A stretch of DNA of 64,000 bases from Kutzneria kofuensis (GTDB taxonomy: Bacteria; Actinomycetota; Actinomycetes; Mycobacteriales; Pseudonocardiaceae): the NCBI RefSeq assembly GCF_014203355.1, contig NZ_JACHIR010000003.1, positions 186,001 through 250,000 on the forward strand. The letters run 5' to 3'. Positions 38,838 to 47,126 of this stretch are shown piece by piece. A program made the translations under genes and the position numbers. Below the pieces are notes generated by a model. That model was not told the origin of the DNA. It ran no database searches and saw only the letters and a list, made by a program, of their open reading frames with translations. Position 1 is the first letter of the stretch; every line of letters begins with the position of its first letter.

Positions 38838-40931
38838 TCAGGCGGTGGTGTCCCGGGATCGGTGCACGGCGTCCAGCAGCAGCTGCGACACGTCCCGCAC
38901 GGACACGTTGCCGCCCACGTCCTCGCTCTGCCGCTGCACGAGACCGTCAGTGATCATCACCCGGCAGAACGGACACGCGGTGGCGATGGTCTCCGCGCCG
39001 GTGGCGATGGCCTCGTCGACCCGCTCCAGGTTGATGCGCTTGCCGATCCGCTCCTCCATCCACATCCGCGCACCGCCGGCGCCGCAGCACATGGACCGGT
39101 CGCCGTGCCGAGGCATCTCGGTCAGGGGAGCGCCGGCCGCGGCGGCGAGTTCGCGCGGCGGCTCGTAGACCTTGTTGTGCCGCCCCAGATAACACGGGTC
39201 GTGGAACGTGATCGGCTGCGCCGACCCGCCGGCCGGCTGGATCGGGGTGAGCTTCTTCTCGCGCACCAACCGGTTCAGCAGCTGGGTGTGGTGCACGACC
39301 TCGTAGTTGCCGTCCAACTGCGGGTATTCCCGGCCGAGGGTGTTCATGCAGTGCGGACAGGTGGTGACGATCTTGCGACGGCCGGGTTCACGCTCGCCGA
39401 AGGTCTCGTTGAGCAGCCCGGCGGTCTCCTGGGCCAGCATCTGGAACAGGAACTCGTTGCCGGAGCGGCGGGCCGGGTCGCCGGTGCAGCGCTCGCGGTT
39501 GCCCAGCACGCCGTAGTTCACGCCGGCGATGTGCAGCAGCTCGGCGGTCGCCTGCACGGTCCTGCGGGCCTGGTCGTCGAACGCGCCGGCGCAGCCGACC
39601 CAGAACAGGTACTCGACGTCGTCGGGCAGCTCTCCGGAGATCACCGGCACCTCGAAGTCGAGGTCCTTGGCCCAGTCCAGCCGCGCGGAGTTGTTCTGCC
39701 CCCAGGGGTTGCCCTTGTTCTCCAGGCCACGGAACAGCGCGCCCAGCTCGGTCGGGAACTCCGACTCGATCATCACCTGGTAGCGCCGCATGTCCACGAT
39801 GTGGTCGATGTGCTCGATGTCCACCGGGCACTGGTCGACGCACGCGCCGCAGGTGGTGCACGACCACAGCACGTCCGGCTCGATCACGCCGCCCTCGGCG
39901 ACCAGCTGGATGGGGTCGCTCTCCTGCTGCCCCAGCACGTACGGCGCGCGGTCGAACAGGTGGTCCCGCAGGTCCATGATGACCATCTTGGGGGACAACG
40001 GCTTCCCGGTGTTCCAGGCCGGGCACTGGGACTGGCAGCGCCCGCACTCGGTGCACGTGGCGAAGTCGAGCATGCCCTTCCAGGTGAAGTCCTCGATCTT
40101 GCCGCGGCCGAAGATGTCGTCGTCGCCGGGATCGGTGAAGTCCACCGGCTTGCCGCCGGACTCGACCGGCAGCAGCGGCCCGAGCGCGTTGGGCAGCCGC
40201 TTGGTCGACACGTTCAGCGGCGCCACGAAGATGTGCAGGTGCTTGGAATGCACCACCAGCACCAGGAAGCCCATGATCACGGCGATGTTGGCCAGCAGGA
40301 ACACCGTCTCGATCACGGCGTTCACAGTCGTGCCCAGGGGCGCCAGCGCGTGCGCGATGAGCCAGGTGGCGAACGGCCAACCGCTGTCGCCGAACGGGAA
40401 GTTGCCGGTGTTGTACTGCCCCGCCCGGTACAGCAGCAGCGTCACCATCACGCCGGCGATCATCGCCAGCACCAGCCACGCCGGGCCGGTGTGCGAGCCG
40501 TAGAACCGGGAGGCGCGCTCCTTGCGTTCGGGCGCGTTGCGCACGCGGATCACGGCGAAGGTGGCCAGCGCCACCAGCACGGCGACGGTGAAGAAGTCCT
40601 CCAGGAAGCCCAGCCAGGGTTGCCGGCCGATCCACCAGAACGCGAAGTCCCGCTCGAACAGCGCGCCCCACGCCTCGACGATGGTGAACAGCAGGATGAC
40701 GAAGCCCCAGAAGGTGAAGAAGTGGGCCAGGCCCGGCACCGACCACTTGAGCAGCTTGCGCTGGCCGAACACCTCACGCAGCTGGGCGCCGACGCGGGCG
40801 CCGAGCCGGTCGGTGCGGCCCGAGGCGGGCTGCCCGGACCGGATGAGGTTGGCCAGCCAGAGCACGCGGCGACCGGCGAGCGCCAGGCCGACCACCGTGA
40901 TCAGCAGACCGAGGACGAGACGAACGATCAC
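38838..40931 (-). CDS. Membrane iron-sulfur oxidoreductase (HdrD-like, Rv0338c family)
   Basis: A 697-residue protein. The first ~240 residues hold about six membrane helices. Then come two [4Fe-4S] ferredoxin motifs (CTECGRCQSQCP and CTTCGACVDQCP), and two CCG domains, the second ending in MCCGAGGARMW. This layout matches the heterodisulfide-reductase-like protein Rv0338c, essential in Mycobacterium tuberculosis, which passes electrons at the inner membrane face; the physiological partner is uncertain. A small Cys-rich gene ends 6 bp upstream and is probably co-transcribed. Confidence 0.9.
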   Translation of the reverse strand: MIVRLVLGLLITVVGLALAGRRVLWLANLIRSGQPASGRTDRLGARVGAQLREVFGQRKLLKWSVPGLAHFFTFWGFVILLFTIVEAWGALFERDFAFWWIGRQPWLGFLEDFFTVAVLVALATFAVIRVRNAPERKERASRFYGSHTGPAWLVLAMIAGVMVTLLLYRAGQYNTGNFPFGDSGWPFATWLIAHALAPLGTTVNAVIETVFLLANIAVIMGFLVLVVHSKHLHIFVAPLNVSTKRLPNALGPLLPVESGGKPVDFTDPGDDDIFGRGKIEDFTWKGMLDFATCTECGRCQSQCPAWNTGKPLSPKMVIMDLRDHLFDRAPYVLGQQESDPIQLVAEGGVIEPDVLWSCTTCGACVDQCPVDIEHIDHIVDMRRYQVMIESEFPTELGALFRGLENKGNPWGQNNSARLDWAKDLDFEVPVISGELPDDVEYLFWVGCAGAFDDQARRTVQATAELLHIAGVNYGVLGNRERCTGDPARRSGNEFLFQMLAQETAGLLNETFGEREPGRRKIVTTCPHCMNTLGREYPQLDGNYEVVHHTQLLNRLVREKKLTPIQPAGGSAQPITFHDPCYLGRHNKVYEPPRELAAAAGAPLTEMPRHGDRSMCCGAGGARMWMEERIGKRINLERVDEAIATGAETIATACPFCRVMITDGLVQRQSEDVGGNVSVRDVSQLLLDAVHRSRDTTA

Positions 40932-40937
40932 CAGGGC

Positions 40938-41363
40938 TCAGCTCCACTCCGGTCGGAACCAGCCGGCGTAGTACCGGCATGCCTTGCACGCGTAGCGCAT
41001 CTTCCGCACCCGCCAGTGCCGCTGGTACAGCTCGAAGCCGCGCCAGGGCGCGCTGTGCAGGCCGAGCTGGTCGTAGTGCCGCAACGACGAGCTCGTGTCG
41101 CCCTCGAACTGCTCGGTGGCCCAGCCCAGGTGGGCCCGGCGCAGCGCGACGCCGCAGTCGGGCAGCAGGTGCTGGTTGCAAAACCGGTGCAACAGCACCA
41201 GGTCGGGCAGGCCGCGGCCGGACGGGCTGTTGTCGAGGTAGTCGACGACGACGTGGCCGGGATGGAACTCGGCGACGTCGTCGACGAGCACGGGTAGTCC
41301 ACAGTAGACGCACGGGTGCCGAAAGCCCCGCTGAGCCGCAGACGCCGTTGTGATCAAGGCCAC
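40938..41363 (-). CDS. Cys-rich protein of unknown function, 141 residues
   Basis: It carries three potential metal-ligand pairs: C18/C21 (HPCVYCGLPV), C62/H65/C70 (LHRFCNQHLLPDC) and C126/C129 (YACKACRYY), so a zinc-binding HNH-like or ribbon fold is plausible. There are no membrane segments. GTG 41363 is the likely start, without a good ribosome-binding site. It lies 6 bp upstream of the iron-sulfur oxidoreductase, in the same operon, which may hint at a role in its assembly or regulation. Not recognised. Confidence 0.65.
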   Translation of the reverse strand: MALITTASAAQRGFRHPCVYCGLPVLVDDVAEFHPGHVVVDYLDNSPSGRGLPDLVLLHRFCNQHLLPDCGVALRRAHLGWATEQFEGDTSSSLRHYDQLGLHSAPWRGFELYQRHWRVRKMRYACKACRYYAGWFRPEWS

Positions 41364-41427
41364 AGACCGGAGGTTACTGGTGAGTTGTGACCGGCGCTAC
41401 TCCCATCCGTATGGCGATGATCGAGAA

Positions 41428-41451
41428 CGGAGCGGCCGTCCGGCCGCTCCG
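41428..41451 (-). terminator. Hairpin after the peroxiredoxin gene
   Basis: CGGAGCGGCC-GTCC-GGCCGCTCCG is a perfect 10-bp stem, 28 bp past the stop. Confidence 0.65.
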
Positions 41452-41479
41452 ATTGCTCCGTAAGGGTCAACCTGCCTGC

Positions 41480-41929
41480 TCAGAGGGCGCGCAGGGCCTC
41501 CAGCGCCTTGTCGGCGTGTACGGCCATCCGCAGCTCGCTCTTGATGGACGTGATCAGCCGGCCGTCGGCGCCGATGACAAAGGTCTGCCGGCGGGTCAGC
41601 AGCGGCCCGAACTTGCGCCGCACCCCGAACTGCGTCGCGACCACGCCGTCCGGGTCGGACAGCAGGGGATAGTCGAACGAGTTGATCGCCGAGAACTCGC
41701 GCTGCTTGCCCACGGCGTCGGGGGAGATGCCGACGCGCTGCGCGCCGACGGCCTCGAACTCCGCGCCGAGGTCCCGGAAGTGGCAGCTCTCGGCCGTGCA
41801 GCCGCCGGTCATCGCGGCCGGGTAGAAGAACAGCACGACCGGCCCCTTGGCCAGGAACTCGGACAGTCGCCGGGGCTCGCCGTGGTCGTCGAGCAGCTCG
41901 AAGTCCGCGACCACGTCGCCGTTGTTCAT
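41480..41929 (-). CDS. BCP/PrxQ-type peroxiredoxin
   Basis: A 149-residue thiol peroxidase reducing hydroperoxides, including lipid peroxides. The peroxidatic Cys and a resolving Cys five residues later are in MTGGCTAESCHFRD, the PrxQ/BCP spacing. FVIGADGRL and the final helix are typical. ATG 41929 overlaps the stop of the DUF1295 gene by 4 bp (ATGA) and has GGAGGGA 5 nt upstream. It is the last gene of the lipid-methyltransferase operon and may protect modified lipids. Confidence 0.92.
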   Translation of the reverse strand: MNNGDVVADFELLDDHGEPRRLSEFLAKGPVVLFFYPAAMTGGCTAESCHFRDLGAEFEAVGAQRVGISPDAVGKQREFSAINSFDYPLLSDPDGVVATQFGVRRKFGPLLTRRQTFVIGADGRLITSIKSELRMAVHADKALEALRAL

Positions 41930-42705
41930 CGGGTTCCCTCCGGTTTCGGCGGCAGCGGGAAGAACCCGCTGGTCCGCTGCACGTACTCGGCGTAGCCGGG
42001 CCTGCCGGCCATGGCCCGCTCGGTCATCGCCTTGCCGGTGCCCCTGGTCAGGAAGAACGTCATGACCAGCGGCGACAGCACGGTCAGCGCGCCGATCCAG
42101 TGCTGGCAGGCCACGAGGTAGAGACCCCACCACACGCAGGCGTCGCCGAAATAGTTGGGGTGGCGGGTGTAGCGCCACAGGCCGCGGTCCATGATCCGAC
42201 CCTTGTTCGCGGGGTCGGCCTTGAACCGGGACAGCTGCCAGTCGCCCACCGACTCGAACCCGATGCCGACGGCCCACACGACCACGCCGAGCCAGGTCAG
42301 CGGCCCCGGCGAGGTCTCGTACTGGGCCGCCTGCACCGGCCAGGACACGAACCACATGATCACGCCCTGGACCAGGTAGATCTTCCGGAAGGCGTACCAG
42401 TGCGGGTTGCCGGTGACCCGCTTCATCAGCGCCACGTACCGCGGATCCTCGGGCCGGCGGCCGTTGCGCAGCTGGATGTAGACGGCCAGCCGCACTCCCC
42501 AGGCCACGGTCAGCGCCGTCACCAGCCAGCCCGAGCCGGAGACGATCAGGCCGACCACGGCGATCACCGCGAAGCCCAGGCCCCACACGGTGTCGACGCC
42601 GTCGTGTCGACCTCGGGCGATGGCCACGCCCAGCGCGATCAGCATCACCACCAGCACGGCACCGGCGGTGATGCGCAGGTTGACGAGCAGCCCGGCCAGG
42701 TTCAC
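41926..42705 (-). CDS. DUF1295 (steroid 5-alpha-reductase-like) membrane protein
   Basis: A 259-residue multi-pass protein, about seven helices. The C-terminal signature is GLWRYTRHPNYFGDACVWWG, diagnostic for DUF1295/isoprenylcysteine-methyltransferase-like enzymes that reduce or methylate lipids using NADPH or SAM. GTG 42705 has GGGAGG 7 nt upstream and overlaps the methyltransferase stop by 4 bp; its own stop overlaps the peroxiredoxin start. Tight coupling with a CFA-type methyltransferase suggests it acts on the same methylated or methylene lipid. Confidence 0.87.
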   Translation of the reverse strand: MNLAGLLVNLRITAGAVLVVMLIALGVAIARGRHDGVDTVWGLGFAVIAVVGLIVSGSGWLVTALTVAWGVRLAVYIQLRNGRRPEDPRYVALMKRVTGNPHWYAFRKIYLVQGVIMWFVSWPVQAAQYETSPGPLTWLGVVVWAVGIGFESVGDWQLSRFKADPANKGRIMDRGLWRYTRHPNYFGDACVWWGLYLVACQHWIGALTVLSPLVMTFFLTRGTGKAMTERAMAGRPGYAEYVQRTSGFFPLPPKPEGTR

Positions 42706-43988
42706 GCGGCGACCTCCCAGTTGCGGCGGGTCCGGGGCATGCCGCTGCGGCCGGACGTCGTGGGCCGGACGGCGAGGATCTGGTCCACACCCATCCGGTT
42801 CTCCTGGAACGCCAGCGCGCCGCCGGCCAGGTACAGCCGCCACACCCGCAGCTGCCCCTCGCCGACCAGCGCCGTCAGCTCCGCGGCTCGCTCCTCCAGC
42901 GTCCGCGCCCAGGCGTCGACGGTCCAGACGTAGTGCTCCCGCATCGCCTCGACGTCCCGAACCTCGAGACCGGCCCGCTCCAGCATGGCGATGGTCTCGC
43001 CGACCGGTCGCATGTGCATGTCGGGGGCCACGTAGCGCTCGATGAACGCGCCGCCGCCGGGCGCCTTCGGGGCGCTCGCGACCCGTGACATCTGCTGGAG
43101 CAACAGCCGCCCCTCGGGCTTGAGCAGCCGGAACAGCTGCGCCGCGTACGTGGGGTAGTTGCCGAGGCCGACGTGCTCGCCCATCTCCACGGTCCCGATG
43201 GCGTCGAACCCGTCGTCCCGGACGTCGCGGTAGTCCTGCAGCCGCACCTCGACGCGGTCGGCCAGGCCGCGCTCGGCGATCCGCGCCTGGATGAACTCCC
43301 GCTGCTGCGCCGCCAGCGTCACCCCGGTGGCGTGCACGCCGTAGTGGGAGGCGGCGTGCAGGATCAGCGAGCCCCAGCCGCAGCCGACGTCCAGCAGCCG
43401 CATCCCGGGCTTCAGGTCGAGCTTCCGGCAGATCAGGTCCAGCTTGTCCCGCTGCGCGTCGGCGACGGTGTAGTCCGGCGCATCGGACGTCCAGTACCCG
43501 CAGGAGTAGGCCATGCTCGGGTCGAGCAGCGTCCGGTAGAAGTCGTTGGACAGGTCGTAGTGGTGGGCGATGGCGGCCCGGTCCCGGGCCCTGGTGTGCT
43601 CGGTCCCGGCCAGCCGCGCCTCCTCGGGCGGCGGCGCCGGCCGGGGGCCGATCACGCCCAGCCGCAGCGCCTGGCCGACGGCCGTCAGGCGGTCGCCCGG
43701 TGTAAGTTTCACCCTGCCGAGGCCCTCGCGGCGGGCCAATCCCCAGAACCTCGACAGCCCGTCCCGGAGATCGCCCTCGACGTCGAGGTCACCGGACACG
43801 TAGGCGCGGGCCAGGCCCAGCTCGTCGGGGTCCCAGAGCAGGCGGCGCAGCGCCCGCCGGGAGCGGATCACGACCACGGGGGCGTCGGCGGGGCCGGCCA
43901 CGCTGCCGTCCCACGCCCGCAGCCGCACCGGCAGCTCGACGCCGAGGAACCGGCGCACCAGCGCCGCCAGGGTCTGGGCGATCGTCAC
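42702..43988 (-). CDS. Cyclopropane-fatty-acyl-phospholipid synthase family methyltransferase
   Basis: A 428-residue SAM-dependent enzyme. The N-terminal lipid-binding part is followed by AIAHHYDLSNDFYRTLLDPS, the SAM motif LLDVGCGWGSLI, and active-site segments VEMGEHVGLGNY and HYVWTVDAWARTLE. The family adds a methylene or methyl group to double bonds of phospholipid acyl chains. GTG 43988 has AAGGGG 6 nt upstream. A stop overlap with the DUF1295 gene marks an operon; the MarR gene upstream is 63 bp away. Confidence 0.92.
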   Translation of the reverse strand: MTIAQTLAALVRRFLGVELPVRLRAWDGSVAGPADAPVVVIRSRRALRRLLWDPDELGLARAYVSGDLDVEGDLRDGLSRFWGLARREGLGRVKLTPGDRLTAVGQALRLGVIGPRPAPPPEEARLAGTEHTRARDRAAIAHHYDLSNDFYRTLLDPSMAYSCGYWTSDAPDYTVADAQRDKLDLICRKLDLKPGMRLLDVGCGWGSLILHAASHYGVHATGVTLAAQQREFIQARIAERGLADRVEVRLQDYRDVRDDGFDAIGTVEMGEHVGLGNYPTYAAQLFRLLKPEGRLLLQQMSRVASAPKAPGGGAFIERYVAPDMHMRPVGETIAMLERAGLEVRDVEAMREHYVWTVDAWARTLEERAAELTALVGEGQLRVWRLYLAGGALAFQENRMGVDQILAVRPTTSGRSGMPRTRRNWEVAA

Positions 43989-44051
43989 TTCAGGCCCCTT
44001 CCGCACAACCGTCACGTCGCGTGTTCGCGCGGGACCGACCGCCCGGTTCGA

Positions 44052-44525
44052 TCAGGGCGTGACGAGGTGGTCCACCAGCAGGTTCAGCGCCGGCAGCGCG
44101 TCGGCGACGGCCGCCCGGGCCTGCGGCGGGAGCTTGTCCAGCGCGGCCGAGATCCGGCGCTCGTGGGCCTGCTGCCACTCGGCCAGCTGCTTGCGGCCGG
44201 CGTCGGTGAGCGACACGCGGGCCACCCGGCGGTCGGACGGGTCGCTGTCCCGGATCGCCAGCCCGCCCTCGACCAGCTGCTGGACCAGGCCGCTGACGGT
44301 GTTCGGGGCGAGCCGCTGCAGCGAGGCCAGCTGGCCGATCTTGGCGGGGGCGTGGTCGGCGAGCGCCATCAGCAGCTCGACCTGCGCCATCGGCAGCGCT
44401 TCCCACGGGTAGTCGGTCCGGATGCTGGTGCGCAGGGCGCGGCGCAGTCTGGTGACCACCTCGGTCAGGGTTCGGGCGTCGTTCGCGCTCGACGGGGCCT
44501 CGTGCTCGGGCGTGACCTGCGACAT
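44052..44525 (-). CDS. MarR-family transcriptional regulator
   Basis: A 157-residue winged-helix regulator: helix-turn-helix KIGQLASLQRLAPNTVSGLV and wing RDSDPSDRRVARVSL. Divergent from an MFS drug-exporter gene with two imperfect palindromes in the 80-bp gap, the usual setting for a repressor lifted by the pump's substrate. ATG 44525 is taken from the conserved length. It may also read on into the methyltransferase operon. Confidence 0.9.
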   Translation of the reverse strand: MSQVTPEHEAPSSANDARTLTEVVTRLRRALRTSIRTDYPWEALPMAQVELLMALADHAPAKIGQLASLQRLAPNTVSGLVQQLVEGGLAIRDSDPSDRRVARVSLTDAGRKQLAEWQQAHERRISAALDKLPPQARAAVADALPALNLLVDHLVTP

Positions 44526-44559
44526 CCCCCAAGCGTATCGAGGTGGTGACACTTCCCAT

Positions 44560-44595
44560 ATCTGTCGGTCCCAGATTATGTCGGTGACCGAGATA
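44560..44595. promoter_or_regulatory. Twin MarR operator sites
   Basis: Two adjacent related elements: ATCTGTCGGTCCCAGAT (44560-44576; ATCTG/CAGAT arms) and TATGTCGGTGACCGAGATA (44577-44595; core TCGGT-G-ACCGA). They share TGTCGGT and lie between the MarR and MFS starts. Confidence 0.65.
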
Positions 44596-44605
44596 AAATG
44601 GGCCG

Positions 44606-45961
44606 GTGGACACCGCGCTGCTGCGCCGCCTGGGCGTCGAACCGGCTCGTCCCCGCGTCGTCGCCCGCTGGCCGCACGCGCACTGGCTGGCCGTCGCCGC
44701 CGTCTGCCTCGGCGCCTTCATGGGGCAGCTCGACGCCAGCATCGTCACGCTCACGTTCCCGGCCCTGAGCAGGGAGTTCGGCGCCTCGCTGGCCGGCGTT
44801 CAGTGGGTGTCGCTGAGCTACCTGCTCACGCTGGTCGCCCTGCTGCTGCCGGTCGGCCGACTCGCCGACGCCGTCGGCCGCAAGCTGCTCTACCTCTACG
44901 GCTTCGCCGTGTTCACGGTCGCCTCCGCGGCCTGCGGGTTCGCCGACTCGCTGCCGCTGCTGGTCGGGCTGCGCGTGGTGCAGGCCGTCGGCGCGGCCAT
45001 GCTGCAGGCCAACAGCGTCGCCCTGGTGACGACGAGCTCGCCGCGGCAGTCGATGCGGGCGGCGCTCGGCGTGCAGGCGGCGGCCCAGGCCGTTGGGCTG
45101 GCGCTGGGGCCGACCTTGGGTGGCGTTCTGGTGGCGAGCGTCGGGTGGCAGTGGGTGTTCTGGGTGAACGTCCCCATCGGACTGGTCGCGATCGCGGCCG
45201 GCCGGTATTTGTTGCCGCGCACCCGGCAGCGCACCGCGATGCGGTCGGTCGACTGGCCGGGCGTCGCCCTTTTGGGCAGTTCCTCGACCGGCCTGTTGCT
45301 CGGCCTCTCGGCTCTGTCCGGTTTGGACGCCCCGGTCTGGGCTGTAGTAATGCTTTTCATCGTTGCCGCCGCAACAGGTGTCGGCTTCGTGCTCCGGCAG
45401 CGCCGCGCGGCCGAGCCGTTGGTCGACCTGAATTTGTTGCGGGACGGCGTGATCGCCAGTGGTCTGGTCGCGGCGATGCTCGGCTACCTGGTCCTGTTCG
45501 GCCCGCTCGTGCTCGTACCGGTACTTGGCGGTTCCGTTGTCCGGGCGGGCTTCGTGCTGACCAGCCTGCCGGTCGGCTTCGCCCTGGCCGCGACCTTCGG
45601 CGGCAGCCGCTGGCCGGACCGGCTGCGGGCGCTGGCCGGCGGTCTGGTCTGCGTCGCGGCGCTGATCCCGTTGTGTCTGCTGCCTTTGACGGATCCGGTG
45701 CTGGCGATCTCGTTGGCGGCGCTGGGGATCGGGCTGGGCCTGTTCACCCCGGCGAACAACGCCACCGTGATGGCGGCGATCCCGGCCGCCTGCTCCGGCG
45801 TCGGCGGTGGCCTGGTGAACATGGCGCGGGGCCTGGGCACCACGCTCGGTGTCGCGTCCGTGACACTGGCGTTGCATGGCCACGGCCCGCGCGCCGCCAT
45901 GATCGTGTTACTTGTCGCCGCATTCGGACTGGTCGTTGTTTCCCGGCGACAGCCAGCTTGA
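44606..45961 (+). CDS. MFS multidrug transporter, DHA2/EmrB-like
   Basis: A 451-residue membrane exporter with about 14 hydrophobic segments. CLGAFMGQLDASIVTLTFPAL is the motif D1 of DHA2 pumps, GRLADAVGRK is motif A, and GPTLGGVLV is motif C. It would export drugs or toxic metabolites using the proton gradient. GTG 44606 is the start; no strong ribosome-binding site is present. Likely repressed by the divergent MarR protein. Confidence 0.9.
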   Translation: MDTALLRRLGVEPARPRVVARWPHAHWLAVAAVCLGAFMGQLDASIVTLTFPALSREFGASLAGVQWVSLSYLLTLVALLLPVGRLADAVGRKLLYLYGFAVFTVASAACGFADSLPLLVGLRVVQAVGAAMLQANSVALVTTSSPRQSMRAALGVQAAAQAVGLALGPTLGGVLVASVGWQWVFWVNVPIGLVAIAAGRYLLPRTRQRTAMRSVDWPGVALLGSSSTGLLLGLSALSGLDAPVWAVVMLFIVAAATGVGFVLRQRRAAEPLVDLNLLRDGVIASGLVAAMLGYLVLFGPLVLVPVLGGSVVRAGFVLTSLPVGFALAATFGGSRWPDRLRALAGGLVCVAALIPLCLLPLTDPVLAISLAALGIGLGLFTPANNATVMAAIPAACSGVGGGLVNMARGLGTTLGVASVTLALHGHGPRAAMIVLLVAAFGLVVVSRRQPA

Positions 45962-46022
45962 CGGGCGTAAGGCTGAGGGGGTGAACTACCGCATCTCAGC
46001 CAACGTAGTGGAGGCATAACGG

Positions 46023-47126
46023 ATGCGCACCGTCGTCGCCGTAGCCGGTTGTGCACTCGTGCTTGTCGCCTCCGCCTGCGGCAGCACCGGTTCCAACAGC
46101 GCTGCCACCGGACCCGCGACAAACACCCCCAAGCCCAAGGTGGGCGTGATCCTGCCGGACACGGCCTCGTCAGCCCGTTGGGAGGACTCGGACAAGCCAC
46201 TGCTCACATCCCAGCTCAGCTTCGCCGGCATCGACCCTGACATCCAGAACGCGCAGGGCGACGAGAAGCGGTTCGCCGAGCTGGCCGACAAGATGATCGC
46301 CGAGAAGGTGAACGTGCTCATGATCACGCCGCTGTCCACCGACGGCGGCGCGGCCGTGGAGCGCAAGGCGAAGGCGGCCGGAATTCCGGTCATCGACTAC
46401 GACCGGATCAGTCTCGGCGGCACCGCCGAGTACTACGTCTCCTTCAACAACATCGCGGTCGGCCAGCTCCAGGCCGACGGCCTGCTGCAGTGCCTGGGCA
46501 ACAAGTCCGGCGCGTCCATCATCGAGATCGAGGGCGCGTCCACCGACAACAACGCCACCCAGTTCCACGAGGGGCACGAGCAGGTGCTCAAGCCGCGCTA
46601 CGACTCCGGCAGCCTGCGCCTGGTCGCCAGCAAGTCGATCGACAAGTGGTCGCCGGACATCGCGGCCGCCACCTTCACACAGGTGCTGGACGCCAACGGC
46701 GGCCACGTCGACGGCGTGCTGTCGGCCAACGACGGCATGGCCGCGAGCATCGAGGCCGTGCTCAAGCAGCGCAACATCACCGTGCCGGTCACCGGTCAGG
46801 ACGCCACCCTCGGCGGCCTGCAGGCGGTGCTGCGCGGCACCCAGTGCATGACCGTCTACAAGCCGATCGACATCGAGGCGGAGGCCGCCTCGCGGCTGGC
46901 CATCGCCCTCGCGACCGGTCGGCACGGCGACGCGGACGACCTCGCCACGGGCAACACCAAGGACCCGAAGGGCAACCGGGACGTCAAGTCCGTCCTGCTG
47001 GGACCACAGTCCATCAGCAAGTTCGACGTGCAGGGCCTGGTCGCCAAGGGCGTGGTCAAGACCAGCGAGCTGTGCGCCGGCGACATGGCCGGTTTCTGCT
47101 CTAACGCGGGCATTCCCGTCCAGTAG
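46023..47126 (+). CDS. XylF-like sugar-binding lipoprotein (ABC importer)
   Basis: A 367-residue lipoprotein. The signal peptide ends in the lipobox VASAC. The mature part is a type I periplasmic-binding fold: VGVILPDTASSARWE, VNVLMITPLSTDGGAAV, then ANDGMAASIEAVLKQ and GQDATLGGLQAVLRG, as in D-xylose-binding XylF proteins. GGAGG lies 8 nt before ATG 46023. No permease or ATPase gene is adjacent, so it is an orphan that must pair with a distant transporter or act as a sensor. Confidence 0.88.
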   Translation: MRTVVAVAGCALVLVASACGSTGSNSAATGPATNTPKPKVGVILPDTASSARWEDSDKPLLTSQLSFAGIDPDIQNAQGDEKRFAELADKMIAEKVNVLMITPLSTDGGAAVERKAKAAGIPVIDYDRISLGGTAEYYVSFNNIAVGQLQADGLLQCLGNKSGASIIEIEGASTDNNATQFHEGHEQVLKPRYDSGSLRLVASKSIDKWSPDIAAATFTQVLDANGGHVDGVLSANDGMAASIEAVLKQRNITVPVTGQDATLGGLQAVLRGTQCMTVYKPIDIEAEAASRLAIALATGRHGDADDLATGNTKDPKGNRDVKSVLLGPQSISKFDVQGLVAKGVVKTSELCAGDMAGFCSNAGIPVQ

